The notes under the pieces: model-generated
Told to the model about the DNA's origin: nothing
Seen by the model: only the letters and a program-made list of their open reading frames with translations
Database searches by the model: none
Program-made: the position numbers and the translations under genes
Assembly (NCBI GenBank): GCA_964654695.1
Contig: CAZZKJ010000003.1
Location: 1-64,000, forward strand
Direction of reading: 5' to 3'
DNA length: 64,000 bases
From: CAZZKJ01 sp964654695
GTDB taxonomy: Bacteria > Krumholzibacteriota > Krumholzibacteriia > WVZY01
In this document: in pieces, positions 1 to 9,800 of the stretch
Numbering within the stretch: position 1 is the first letter of the stretch
Layout: the number at the start of each line of letters is the position of its first letter

Positions 1-2
1 CC

Positions 3-1289
3 TATGACATAAAGCACCGTGCCATGTTCAGCGGCGTTGAATGCAGACTGAAGGGATGGGTTTATAACTCCAGATCGAGCGGCAAGATTCTGTTTATAAT
101 TCTCCGCGACGGAACGGGGCAGGTCCAGATGGTTCTGAGCCGCGCGGATGCAGGCGGTGAATTATTTGAAACCGCCGCGGCGCTCACCAGGGAATCGAGT
201 GTTGAAGTGAGGGGTACGGTCAGGGAAGACAAGAGAGCACCGGGTGGATACGAGCTGCTGGTCTCCACTTTGGAAGTGATTTCAAAGTCCGAACCTTATC
301 CAATCACGCCAAAGGAACACGGATCGAGCTTCCTGCTAGACCACCGGCACCTGTGGCTGAGAAGCAGAAAACAGGCAGCGGTAATGAAGGTCCGGCATCA
401 TACGGTCGCGGCGATTCGGGATTTTTTCAATTCACGCGGGTTCTTGAATATAGATACACCCATATTTACGCCCAATGCCTGCGAGGGCACCAGCACGCTT
501 TTCGAAACTGACTACTTCGGAGATAAGGCATACCTTACACAGAGCGGGCAGCTTTATAATGAAGCTACGGCGGCGGCGTTCAATAAGGTTTATTGTTTTG
601 GTCCAACCTTTCGGGCGGAAAAATCCAAGACGAGAAGACATTTGACCGAGTTCTGGATGGTGGAACCGGAAGTAGCATTCGCTCATCTTGATGATATTAT
701 GGATTTGGCCGAGGAATTCATGGAATACATTGTTTCGAGATGCCTGGAAACATGCGGTAAAGATCTGGGGGATATCCTGCAAAGAGACCTGTCCAGGCTG
801 GAGAATATAAAACGCCCGTTTGTGAGACTTCACTATAACGAAGCGGTTGAGATCCTGAAAAAAAGTGGAGTGAATTTTGAATGGGGAAACGATTTTGGAG
901 GCGGCGATGAGACTATTATAGGCGAAACCCACGATAAACCCATCCTGGTGCACCGCTACCCCTCAGGAATCAAGGCGTTTTACATGCAGCCCGATCCTGT
1001 TGATGACAAGTACTCGATGTCCGTAGATCTGCTTGCGCCCGAAGGATATGGAGAACTTATTGGCGGCGGAGAGAGAATTCATGATCCCGAGCTTCTCGAA
1101 CGCAGGATCAAGGAGTTCGATCTGCCGCGCGGGGCTTTCGAATGGTATATGGATATCAGGCGCTATGGATCGGTTCCGCATTCCGGATTCGGGCTCGGCC
1201 TGGAGAGAACGGTCAGCTATATCTGTGGTCTCAAGCACCTTCGCGAAGCAATACCCTTTCCGCGCCTTTTGAATCGCTTGAACCCGTAA
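3..1289 (+). CDS. asnS: Asparagine--tRNA ligase, 5' end cut by the window
   Basis: Class II aminoacyl-tRNA synthetase that charges tRNA-Asn in the cytoplasm. An N-terminal OB-fold anticodon-binding domain (with GWVYNSRSSGKI) precedes the catalytic core. Motif 2 reads FRAEKSKTRRHLTEFW, and motif 3 is GFGLGLERTVSYICGL followed by the IPFPR ending usual in AsnRS. The first ATG is at 24, but the frame is open to the window edge. The residues before it (YDIKHRA) fit the 'I.DI..H.G' start of the family, so the true start is probably just outside the window. The visible part is near the usual length of 430-465 residues. It converges with the barrel gene on the other strand, 13 bases away, with no clear terminator. 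AspRS is unlikely given the AsnRS-type motif 2 and C-terminus. Confidence 0.95.
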   Translation, partial: YDIKHRAMFSGVECRLKGWVYNSRSSGKILFIILRDGTGQVQMVLSRADAGGELFETAAALTRESSVEVRGTVREDKRAPGGYELLVSTLEVISKSEPYPITPKEHGSSFLLDHRHLWLRSRKQAAVMKVRHHTVAAIRDFFNSRGFLNIDTPIFTPNACEGTSTLFETDYFGDKAYLTQSGQLYNEATAAAFNKVYCFGPTFRAEKSKTRRHLTEFWMVEPEVAFAHLDDIMDLAEEFMEYIVSRCLETCGKDLGDILQRDLSRLENIKRPFVRLHYNEAVEILKKSGVNFEWGNDFGGGDETIIGETHDKPILVHRYPSGIKAFYMQPDPVDDKYSMSVDLLAPEGYGELIGGGERIHDPELLERRIKEFDLPRGAFEWYMDIRRYGSVPHSGFGLGLERTVSYICGLKHLREAIPFPRLLNRLNP

Positions 1290-1302
1290 TATTCTTCCGA
1301 GT

Positions 1303-2565
1303 TTAGAAATAGACTCGAATCGACGTATAATAAACATCCGGGTACGAGCCGAATTCGGAGCGCGGCTTAAAGGGAAGGACCGGCGGCGCTGGCACCGAAA
1401 GAGGCGATGGGCCGGTGCCTGCAAATGCGCCGGCTTCCACGTATATATTTTCTGCTATGTTGTACTCGATTCTGGGCGAAAGCAGCAGGGAATAATCGTT
1501 CAGATTCCAAAGCACGCGGGTATCCGCAGTCATCAACGGTGTTGCCCTGTAAGCCGCCGAGCAAGCAGCATAGTGCCTTCCTAAAAGATAATCCGAGCCA
1601 TCGGTGTAAGCGGTTTTTGCCAGCACCTTCGAATACTCATCCGCCCCTCTTCCCCCGGCTCCATTGAAATGATATTCAAAAATGCAGTAAATTCCTTTGA
1701 AAAAATTATAATCTATGCCGGTTGACAGCCTGAGATAATTCTCCCCTCTATTATTGTTGTCCTTTGCGAGTATTCCGGTCGATACGTAGGCGGTTTCCAT
1801 CCAGGTTCCGGCTCCGCCGATTGATCGAGCCAAATTAATACCCACCATCAGGTTTTTTTTGAACCCGAGAAACATCAAGGATGCATCTGTTTTAAATGCA
1901 TTAAACCTGATTCCGGTATAAAAACCGCTCGATTTGTAATTTGCGTCCCTGCCGGCAATATAGCCGGCATCGAACTCGCCCAGGTTTCCCACCGGCGCCC
2001 TCATTCGCAGTGCGTCCACGCCGGCTCGATCTTCGGAGTCCAACTCGTCGAATGCAAACGGCGCAATCAGGTCGGTTGGATTTATCATCCTGGAACTGCC
2101 CCACGAAAGGGCCTGGCGCCCGATAGAAAAATCCGCTGTTTTTGTTTTGATGGTCAAAAAAGCGCGGTCCAGGTTCTGGAGAACGTCGAAATTGCTCGAA
2201 CCGCCACCGGCATAGAGCCGGCGGTCGAGATCGCGCACGCGGTATATCCCAGGATCGATACCGGATGCGAATGACAAATTCGCATCCAGGCGAGAATCTT
2301 TTAACCTGGGAATGAGGCCATAAGCGATTTTCATCATTAAGCGGCGGGAATATTCGGCGGTAATCGAAACGCGGAGCCTGTTGTTCACCGCTCCCAGCAG
2401 TCCGCCGGAACTCGCGGAAGCAGGATCCAAGATGATAGAAAAATTCTTGTAATAACCCGAGCATGACCATTCCGGAATTTGCGCGGCCGCGGCCCGCATG
2501 CCGGGCGGCTCAACGGCTGCGGCAATTATAAGCAGGCACGAAATCGAAAATTTCCGCAAATTCAA
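1303..2565 (-). CDS. Putative outer-membrane beta-barrel protein of an ABC/LolA-like cassette
   Basis: I do not recognise a named family. The 420-residue product has a signal peptide ending near AAAAQIP. A body of alternating hydrophobic/polar strands rich in Gly, Tyr and Asn follows, and the C-terminus ends in an aromatic residue (SIRVYF), as barrel proteins inserted by BamA do. It contains FSIGRQALSWGSS, a phrase resembling DUF1302-like porins. It is the last gene of a five-gene minus-strand cassette; its TTG start directly follows the TAG stop of the ATPase gene, so translation is probably coupled. I infer that it is the outer-membrane end of the transport route made by the upstream genes. 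A porin or channel role is inferred from fold and context only. Confidence 0.6.
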   Translation of the reverse strand: MNLRKFSISCLLIIAAAVEPPGMRAAAAQIPEWSCSGYYKNFSIILDPASASSGGLLGAVNNRLRVSITAEYSRRLMMKIAYGLIPRLKDSRLDANLSFASGIDPGIYRVRDLDRRLYAGGGSSNFDVLQNLDRAFLTIKTKTADFSIGRQALSWGSSRMINPTDLIAPFAFDELDSEDRAGVDALRMRAPVGNLGEFDAGYIAGRDANYKSSGFYTGIRFNAFKTDASLMFLGFKKNLMVGINLARSIGGAGTWMETAYVSTGILAKDNNNRGENYLRLSTGIDYNFFKGIYCIFEYHFNGAGGRGADEYSKVLAKTAYTDGSDYLLGRHYAACSAAYRATPLMTADTRVLWNLNDYSLLLSPRIEYNIAENIYVEAGAFAGTGPSPLSVPAPPVLPFKPRSEFGSYPDVYYTSIRVYF

Positions 2566-3300
2566 CTACCTGCTTTCATCATTGACGATTTGCCCATCCT
2601 TGAGTGTTATCAGACGCCTGGCCCTCTGCATTACCATTTCGTCATGGGTAGAGAATACAAATGTTATTCCGCTTTCCCGGTTCATTTTATGCATCATGTC
2701 CAGCAGCCCGCCTCCAGTCGTTGAATCCAGATTGGCCGTCGGCTCATCAGCCAGTATCAGCACGGGGCGGGATACCATAGCTCTTGCCACCGCGATGCGC
2801 TGCTGTTGACCTCCCGATAACTGCGTGGGAAGTCGATTCTCGAATCCTTCCATGTCCATTTTTTTTAGTATTCCGCCTATGCGGCTGCGTCTCTCTTTGC
2901 GGTCGATGCCCTTCAGCAGCATTACATATTCGATATTTTCCGCCACAGTCAGCACGGGAATGAGATTATAAGCCTGAAAGATGAAGCCGACATTGTCCCG
3001 GCGAAACTCCGAAAGTTCATTTCCGCTCATATCGGAAATCGGTTTGCCGTTCAGCCGGACGGTGCCTGATGTGGGCTTGTCCAGGCCCGAGATTATATTC
3101 AAAAAAGTCGTTTTTCCCGAACCGGAAGGCCCGACAATGGCTGTGAATTCGCCGGGTTTTACCGACAAGGTTATGCCGTTGACCGCACCGACGGGAATCC
3201 CGTTATCTGAATAAATCCGGGTTACATCCACGGCTGTAATAACTTCTTCACCGGCCCGGCCGTTTCCTCGAGATGCAATATCTTTTTTTACGGCAGTCAA
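2566..3300 (-). CDS. ABC transporter ATP-binding protein, LolD/MacB type
   Basis: A 244-residue ATPase that powers the two FtsX-type permeases encoded just upstream. Visible are Walker A (GPSGSGKTTFLN), the Q-loop region (FIFQAYNLIP), the signature LSGGQQQR, Walker B (LILADEPTANLD) and the switch histidine (FVFSTHDEM). QAYNLIPVLT and DEPTANLDS are typical of the LolD/MacB/FtsE branch, whose members move lipoproteins or other envelope substrates instead of importing solutes. The start is TTG, preceded by AAAGGTGG at good spacing. A 25-residue extension precedes the core. The gene lies 13 bases after the preceding permease and abuts the barrel gene. Substrate unknown; lipoprotein or lipid is inferred from the LolA-like neighbour. 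Confidence 0.9.
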   Translation of the reverse strand: MTAVKKDIASRGNGRAGEEVITAVDVTRIYSDNGIPVGAVNGITLSVKPGEFTAIVGPSGSGKTTFLNIISGLDKPTSGTVRLNGKPISDMSGNELSEFRRDNVGFIFQAYNLIPVLTVAENIEYVMLLKGIDRKERRSRIGGILKKMDMEGFENRLPTQLSGGQQQRIAVARAMVSRPVLILADEPTANLDSTTGGGLLDMMHKMNRESGITFVFSTHDEMVMQRARRLITLKDGQIVNDESR

Positions 3301-3313
3301 AGCGCCACCTTTC

Positions 3314-4537
3314 TTACAGACTTTTTCTCAAGGCTTCTGCGGGTATCAGCCTGGCGGCGTATAAGGCGGGGTAGAGGGAAATAACCGTCGTGAACAAGAA
3401 GACCGCCAGGGGATACACAAAAAACTGCTTGGTATGTAGAACCGGATAGAGCATCTCCCTGATAGTCACGCCGCCCAATTCGATGCCGCGGTAGTCAATA
3501 CCGGTTTTATCCAGAATCATCGTAATTATGAATCCAAGTATCATGCCGAGTATGATGCTCAAAACCGCCAGCGATGCGGATTCGAACATGATCAGCAGCG
3601 ATACTCTGTATGGGCGTGTTCCAACCGCCCTGAGTATGCCGAATTCGAACATGCGTTCATGGAGTGACATGAACAGCGTATTGATTATTCCCAACGCGAC
3701 GACTCCAAATAGAATAATACCGGTAATGTAAATGCTGAACTCGGATAAATCGAAAGCGGCTTCGAGTTCGGGAAGCAGGTCGTTCCACCCCTCGGCCGTG
3801 TTGCCGCCCCTGGAATACCTGTTCCAAAAAGAGATATCCCTTTTCCGGCCATGTTCGGGGTTTTCGAATTTGACTGCGATTTCATGAATACGTCCGCCGA
3901 GGCCTAACAGGCTTTGAGCTTTTTCAATGCGAATGAATACTGCGGCCTGATCTATTTCCCTTATGCCCAGTTGAAATATGCCGGATATTCTGAAAAGCTC
4001 CTGGGATAATTCTCCCGCGGGAGTGCTGCCGGTAAGCACGATTCTGTCGCCGATGCCGGTTTCCAGAGTTTCGGCCAGGGTGCCGCCTATTATCAGCTCC
4101 CGTCCGCCTCCACTTTTGAAATATGAACCTTCAATAATAGCTTCATCGACTTGTGTGAGGTTTTTATCAAGCGATGGATCGATGCCGATTATCGATACGG
4201 AACTGAAATTTGCAGCTGATGAAATCATGCCTATCGAGATGACTCTCGGCGAAAAGTCTCGGACTATTATTTCTTTTCCCAGGTTCGCCATTAAACGATC
4301 CGGGTCTATAATTGTTTTTTCAATGTCATGGGTTTCGCGGAATCCATTTCGATGAATCTGTCCTTCGCCGAGAAAAGAACCAGTCGCAGCCCCGATCATA
4401 TTTCTTTCCATGCCCGTAATTATTGCATCTGTCAGTATCAAGGCGGCCAGACCCAGGCCTATGGCCAGACCGGCGATTGTGGTTCGCCTTTTGTTGCGAA
4501 ACAGATTCCTCCATGCCAATTTAACCAAAATCAGCAA
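3314..4537 (-). CDS. FtsX/LolC-type ABC permease (second of the pair)
   Basis: Inner-membrane permease of 407 residues with MacB/LolCE architecture. TM1 lies close to the N-terminus (after LAWRNLFRNKRRT), followed by a periplasmic domain of about 230 residues. A C-terminal FtsX block of three TM helices follows, starting near YITGIILFGVVALGIINT and containing FEFGILRAVGTRP, the coupling region to the ATPase. It ends with YPALYAARLIPAEALR, the usual close of the family. The likely start is TTG at 4537 with AGGAG upstream overlapping the end of the previous gene. It is clearly different in sequence from the neighbouring permease, so the transporter is probably a LolCE-like heterodimer. Confidence 0.88.
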   Translation of the reverse strand: MLILVKLAWRNLFRNKRRTTIAGLAIGLGLAALILTDAIITGMERNMIGAATGSFLGEGQIHRNGFRETHDIEKTIIDPDRLMANLGKEIIVRDFSPRVISIGMISSAANFSSVSIIGIDPSLDKNLTQVDEAIIEGSYFKSGGGRELIIGGTLAETLETGIGDRIVLTGSTPAGELSQELFRISGIFQLGIREIDQAAVFIRIEKAQSLLGLGGRIHEIAVKFENPEHGRKRDISFWNRYSRGGNTAEGWNDLLPELEAAFDLSEFSIYITGIILFGVVALGIINTLFMSLHERMFEFGILRAVGTRPYRVSLLIMFESASLAVLSIILGMILGFIITMILDKTGIDYRGIELGGVTIREMLYPVLHTKQFFVYPLAVFLFTTVISLYPALYAARLIPAEALRKSL

Positions 4538-4545
4538 GATATCTC

Positions 4546-5766
4546 CTAATGCCCTCTCATCGCTTTAGCCGGAGATGTTCTGCCGGCCCTGACTGCGGGA
4601 AAGATTGCTACCAGCGCTGCGGCCGCGCAGACTGTAGCTGCGGGAATAGTAAAACTGCGGATGTTGATTTCCGAATACATGGTTTTGAACTGAACTCCGC
4701 CGTATGAAAAAGAATGAGGCAGCGAAATGCCGTGAATGGAGAGAAAGTGGTTGATAAGCGCGCTAAGACCTATTCCTATGATTATGCTGCCGGCGGCCAT
4801 TATGCTCACTTCACACAAAACCAATGTGAAAATTTGGCGGGGACGTGCACCCAGGGCTTTGAGAATTCCATATTCCCTCGATCTTTCCAGGACGGACATG
4901 AGCACTGTGTTCAAAACTCCCACTGCCACCAGCATGATGATAATCAAAAGGGAAATCCACATTCCTCCCTGATCGGCCTTCATGGCTTCATGAAAAGCTG
5001 ATGCGAATTCCTGCCACGGTGATACTTTGAGCATGGGATCATTCACCGCTGCTGAAATTTCACGCGCAAGCTCGGGAACATAATCGGCGTCCTCCGCTAT
5101 AATCGCTATTTCATGCACTTTCCCTTCCATCGCCAAGAGCTCCTGCGCATCCGAAAGCTCGAGATAAAGAGACACCTGGTCAGTCATGGAGTTTCCGCTT
5201 TCCACCAATCCGGCAATTGTATATGCCTCATTGGCGATCGACCCATCGGCTGCCTGGGTGACTATAGCCACTTCATCTCCCGGTGCGGCCTTGAGAATTT
5301 TCGAGAGCCCTGTTCCCAGCAGCGCTTCCTTGCTTTTTACGGCGGTGAAAAATTTGCCGGCGGTGATTTTTTTTTGGAAATTAGTCGCCTGCTCTTCCAT
5401 TTTCAGATCGATCCCTGAGATTCTTACTCCGGCTGTTTTTTCCCCCGTCGAAGCCAGGCCGGCGGAGTACAAGCGGGCGGTCCACGTCTCAACGCCTGTT
5501 ATATTTTCCACCTTTTTCCCGATTGTCCGGTAATGGTCGATGCTCTTATAAAGCGAAGGATGGTCCAGGTAATCCTTCTTGTGAATTTGAATGTGCCCGA
5601 GCTGGTTTCGTGTGAACATTTCGATTATGTTTGAGTACGATCCATCCGACCAGGCGATGGAAATGGATGCGAGAGTGAATCCGCCGAACATGGTCAACAT
5701 CGTCAGGATGGTTCTTCTTCTCTGGCGAAAGACATTGCGGAAGGCTATCGTTAACAATATTTTCAT
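4546..5766 (-). CDS. FtsX/LolC-type ABC permease (first of the pair)
   Basis: Inner-membrane permease of 406 residues with the same layout as its neighbour. TM1 follows FRNVFRQRRRT, a periplasmic MacB_PCD-like domain comes next, and three C-terminal TM helices contain SREYGILKALGARP and end FPAVRAGRTSPAKAMRG. The ATG start at 5766 is 10 bases after the LolA-like gene. Its periplasmic part (MFTRNQLGHIQIHKKDYL) resembles ABC permeases often found beside 'outer membrane lipoprotein-sorting protein' genes. The two permeases, the ATPase and the periplasmic carrier form one transcription unit. Role inferred: release of an envelope substrate from the inner membrane to the carrier. Confidence 0.88.
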   Translation of the reverse strand: MKILLTIAFRNVFRQRRRTILTMLTMFGGFTLASISIAWSDGSYSNIIEMFTRNQLGHIQIHKKDYLDHPSLYKSIDHYRTIGKKVENITGVETWTARLYSAGLASTGEKTAGVRISGIDLKMEEQATNFQKKITAGKFFTAVKSKEALLGTGLSKILKAAPGDEVAIVTQAADGSIANEAYTIAGLVESGNSMTDQVSLYLELSDAQELLAMEGKVHEIAIIAEDADYVPELAREISAAVNDPMLKVSPWQEFASAFHEAMKADQGGMWISLLIIIMLVAVGVLNTVLMSVLERSREYGILKALGARPRQIFTLVLCEVSIMAAGSIIIGIGLSALINHFLSIHGISLPHSFSYGGVQFKTMYSEINIRSFTIPAATVCAAAALVAIFPAVRAGRTSPAKAMRGH

Positions 5767-5776
5767 ATCACGGTTA

Positions 5777-6565
5777 TTATCTGGTTCTCAAGTTCCTGAG
5801 CGAGAAAATCCGCTCGTTCAATTCCAAATCGAAACGGGCCGAGATATACTCGAGTACGGTCAGGTGTCCTTCAGAGGAAACAGGAACGAGTTCCATTACC
5901 GCCGGAATCCGCCTGCCGCCGAACATTCTTACATCCTTAAAGTTCAATGTTCTGATGAGACGGCCTCTTTCGTCGAAGTATTTTTCCCAAACGGGAATCA
6001 GATCTTTTTTTCTGACCGCCATCTCGATCCTTCCCCATACAATCGGCAGATCTTCTTTGGGCACACATTTTATATAGTACAATTCCTCATGCGGGTTTTC
6101 GGGCCGTTGAAATTCATAAACATAATCGTTCTTGTAGGAGAATTCATTGACGAGATCGTCGTTCGTAAAATCCGACCCCATCCAGGACCCCATCATCATC
6201 GACGGCGGGATTTTTATGACCTTGCCGACTCTGGGCAAATAATTCCACATTTCGTTGCCAATGCGGAGGGTTGCGATGCCTTTTTCCTTCTTGGGATATG
6301 AAATTTTTATGAATGTCCTATCCATCCCCGAGGTCCAGACCGTCAGAACCAGCTTTCTCTGCCAGTGCGGGGTCTTTATTGTCATCTCCATTTCTGAACT
6401 GCTCGCTTTGCTGCGGTAAAGGCTGTCTATGTGAGATAAAATAAAGCCGGGATCGACATTAGAATTCACCCTGGCGACTTCCGCCGCGCAGGCGGACATT
6501 CCTGCATGTATCGGAAAGCCGCAGCAGCAGATAACCGTCAATGCTGAAAGAATTTTGAGGAACAC
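5777..6565 (-). CDS. LolA-like outer-membrane lipoprotein-sorting protein
   Basis: Periplasmic protein of 262 residues with an N-terminal signal peptide ending around SACAAE. The body matches the LolA-like family named 'outer membrane lipoprotein-sorting protein' (PF17131 type): WNYLPRVGKVIKIPPS, then MMMGSWMGSDFTNDDLV, then a C-terminal half of amphipathic strands. LolA-fold proteins shield acyl chains during transit across the periplasm. This branch is commonly linked to ABC or RND exporters, not to the housekeeping Lol pathway. The start is GTG at 6565 with GAGGGT upstream. It is the first gene of the five-gene minus-strand cassette. The cargo (lipoprotein, lipid or other hydrophobic compound) cannot be told from sequence. 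Confidence 0.85.
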   Translation of the reverse strand: MFLKILSALTVICCCGFPIHAGMSACAAEVARVNSNVDPGFILSHIDSLYRSKASSSEMEMTIKTPHWQRKLVLTVWTSGMDRTFIKISYPKKEKGIATLRIGNEMWNYLPRVGKVIKIPPSMMMGSWMGSDFTNDDLVNEFSYKNDYVYEFQRPENPHEELYYIKCVPKEDLPIVWGRIEMAVRKKDLIPVWEKYFDERGRLIRTLNFKDVRMFGGRRIPAVMELVPVSSEGHLTVLEYISARFDLELNERIFSLRNLRTR

Positions 6566-6862
6566 GATTTACCCTCATTCTATCAAAGAGATTCTTATGG
6601 AAGGTCGATCGTAAAAGGTCTCCGCGCTGTTTGATTTTCAACGAGTATTGCATTGGTTTTTCTTGTTATCAAGATAGTTTTGAAGCTTATCGGTTGACTA
6701 TCAGAAAGAGTTTTGTTACTTTATTTATGTTTAACGTTTTGAAAATTCAATAAGTTAGGCTTAATTGAGCGCTGAAATTACCGGAGCTGCCGACGCTTTG
6801 ATTGCCGGGTTTCAAGTAAAATCCGCTTCTTTCAAAAGTATACACTCACCCGAAAGATTCAG
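6566..6862. other. Divergent intergenic region
   Basis: This 297-base A/T-rich spacer separates the minus-strand LolA/ABC cassette from the plus-strand TPR-uvrA-gcv run, so it should hold promoters for both directions. One candidate plus-strand promoter is listed separately. I see no convincing small gene, RNA or strong hairpin in it. Confidence 0.6.
6694..6722 (+). promoter_or_regulatory. Candidate promoter for the TPR-uvrA-gcv run
   Basis: TTGACT at 6694-6699 and TACTTT at 6717-6722 are separated by 17 bases in the A/T-rich divergent region. The -10 match is weak (3 of 6), so this is only a candidate. The resulting leader would be about 135 bases. Confidence 0.3.
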
Positions 6863-9800
6863 ATGAATTCAACGAAATTTGTTTTTGCATGCGCTGTTTT
6901 TTCAATCCTGCTTCTCGCTATCCCGTCTTTGGGATTCGCTCAAGCGGCGGACGAGCTCTTTTCGTTCGCGCAAAGTCTCAAGCAAGACCATCTTTATGAA
7001 GCAGCAGGCCAGCAGTTTTTAAAGTTCGCCATGGAAAATGCCGATGACGAGCGTGCTTCGATGGCGCTTGAAAATGCGGCCGACTGCCTGACCCGCACGG
7101 GGTCTCTCGACGAAGCCGTTAAAGTTCTTGAAACTCTAATCAATTCATATCCTGATGATCCCCATCGTTGCAGGTTTCAAGTGCGCCGGGGCAAACTGCT
7201 GCACAAAATGAAAAGGTTTGAAGATGCGGGTAGAGTATTTTCCGATGTTATAACGGGTAGTCCCGATTGTCCGCTTCTGGCCGAAGCAATGCTGGGTCGC
7301 GGCGAGGCTCTTTTGGCTATGGCCAAATACGAGGAAGCGAGAGCCGACCTGACCGAACTCGTTAAAACTTACAAAGACCAGAAAGTCGCTCCCAATGCTT
7401 ATTATGCTCTGGCATCGGCGGCTGAAGGAATGGGGGACCGCAGGGCCGCGCTGGAGTCTTTCGCCTTACTGGTATCGACTTATCCCCGCCATCCTCTCAG
7501 CGGTTTCGCTTCTTTGGAGGCCGGCAGGATTTATGCGGAAAATGGGGACAGTCTTGCGGCGCTGTCGTCATTTGCAGCGGCCAGGAAGTTCAAAGAAAAA
7601 GCCATTTTCGAGCCCGCGAGCGTGGAAGGAGCCCGCCTGCTGGAAGAAATGGATCAGTTCGATAGGGCTCTGAAGTGGTACAATGAGCTCCTGGCCAGGC
7701 AAGATATAGAAATTGAGCCCGCATTTTTCGAAGGTGCCGCCAGAGCGTCTTTTTATGCGGGCAACTTTGTTGAAACCGAATCGATCGCCGCCCGTTTCGA
7801 GAAGAACAACAAGAAATCTTTTTCGCCCGAAATGACTTATTACCGGACTAGAGCACAGCTGGCGACGGAAAAATTCGAAGAAGCGCTGGCCGGTGCAGAT
7901 CTTCTCGACAGGATGGATCCGGGGGGCGAAAAAGGCAAGTACGCGCCTCGTCTCAAGGGCGAAGCGCTGGCGGCACTGAAACGGCCGAGAGAAGCACTCA
8001 GCGAATTTCGCCGCTTTGCCTCGACGGCAGCGGACAGTTCGGCCAAGGTGGAAGCATTGTCCCGCCTTGCGGATATATACGCCGCCGACCTGGCCGATAC
8101 CACGCGGGCTCTGGAAGTCCTGATGGAAAAATTGGACGTGGAGAAACGCAGGGTGGCGTCGGACTGCATTTCTGTTGCCTCTTTATACGAGCTCGTCCAC
8201 GATTACAAACGCGCGCGCGGCTTGTATGAATACGTCGCGAAGGTGTTTCCGTTCGGCGCAGCGGCTGATCTCGCCGAGGAGAGACTTAAATATATCGACG
8301 CGTTTGCGGTCATCGATGAAGCGGACGCTCTCAAGCGTATGGAAAAAGCTGCGCGCGATATTATATCGCTCCCGCAGTCGGAAGGGATGCTTCACCTGGC
8401 GGCCGCGCGCATGGAAATCCTGAAGGATTTCGAAGGAGCGCTGTCGCTGGTCGACCAGGCTTTGAAATCAACCGGAAAAAGCAGTGTGGAAGCTAAGGGC
8501 CTCTATTATAAAGGAGCCTGCTACGCCTTGAAAGCCAACAAGTCAACCGCGTCCGGCGATTCATCCGCTTCGGCGTCGGCCCTGAAGTCGGCCTGCACGG
8601 TCTGGGGCGAGCTGGCGTCGCGCTTCCAGAAGAGTTCCTGGGCCGCCCGTGCCGCGTACGAGAAAATTCTGGTTCGGTTCAGCGTAGCGGGAAAAGTGGA
8701 TACAATAGAGGTCTTCAGTACGCTCGCCGCCTATCCATCGCGAAGCGAAAGGGCTCAGGCCTTCGAGGTGCTGGGCGATTATTATGAAAGACTCGGCGGC
8801 AGGGGATCCATGAACAGGCGCGTAGGCTATTACCGTAAGGCGCTTCTGGTTCCCGACGGTCTCGAGGAGCCGGCTTCCATACGCCTGCGTCTGGCCGATG
8901 CCCTGATGAAAACCGGTGATTATGAAGGTAGCCTGGAAGTATCCAAATCGGTTCTCAGCGAACAGAAAAAGATCTGGCATTTAAGGGCCGCTTACTTGTC
9001 GGCGTCGGCCCTGCGCCAGATGAAAAAATTTGCAGAAGCCGGCAAGCTTTTCATGGAAGTATCTCAGGGCGATCCCTACGGCGAAATGGGCGCGCGCGCC
9101 TTGCTGCAGGCTGCGGACTGTTTGTACTCCAGGAGGCGTTTCGACGAAGCCGCGAAAACATACACGGCCGCCCTGGACAAGGCTTCCTCTTCGAAACTTG
9201 CTTGGGAAATAACCTACCGCTTGTCGCTTTGTTGGGACAAGATGGGAGAAACCAAGGATGCTCTCGACCTTCTGGAAAGCTGTTTAAACTCCAAGTCAGG
9301 TGGAAAAATGCGGAACAGGGCCTATGAGAGGGCAATGAAAATGGCCGAAGCCTTAGGTGACGGGGATAAAGAAAGATTCTATTTGGAACGCTTCGTAAGG
9401 GAATTCAATAAAACCCCTCGAGCACGAGCGGCTAAGGAAAAACTGATCAGATGGTATCTCGCGAACGGACTCGCCCCAGAAGCCCTGGAATTGTCTTCGG
9501 ATTTATCTGAGGGAGGAACGGTTGAAGAGCGCAATCGCGCGGAAGCGGTTCGCATCATGGCTCTATTCAGAACCGGGCGAATCAACGAAGCACGGGATCT
9601 TGAGGAAAAACTGCGCCGGAGAAAGATCGCTCCGCAGCTGCTTTGGGAAATGCACTTGCAGGCCGCGTGGTATTACTACGACCTCAGGGATTACAAATCA
9701 TCTTTAGCTTCATCAAAGACCCTGGTAGACGAGTGTCCCAAAGGGATGCCGTGCGAAGAAGCGGTTTTTATCAAGACCATGAGCCTGTTCGGACTGAAAC

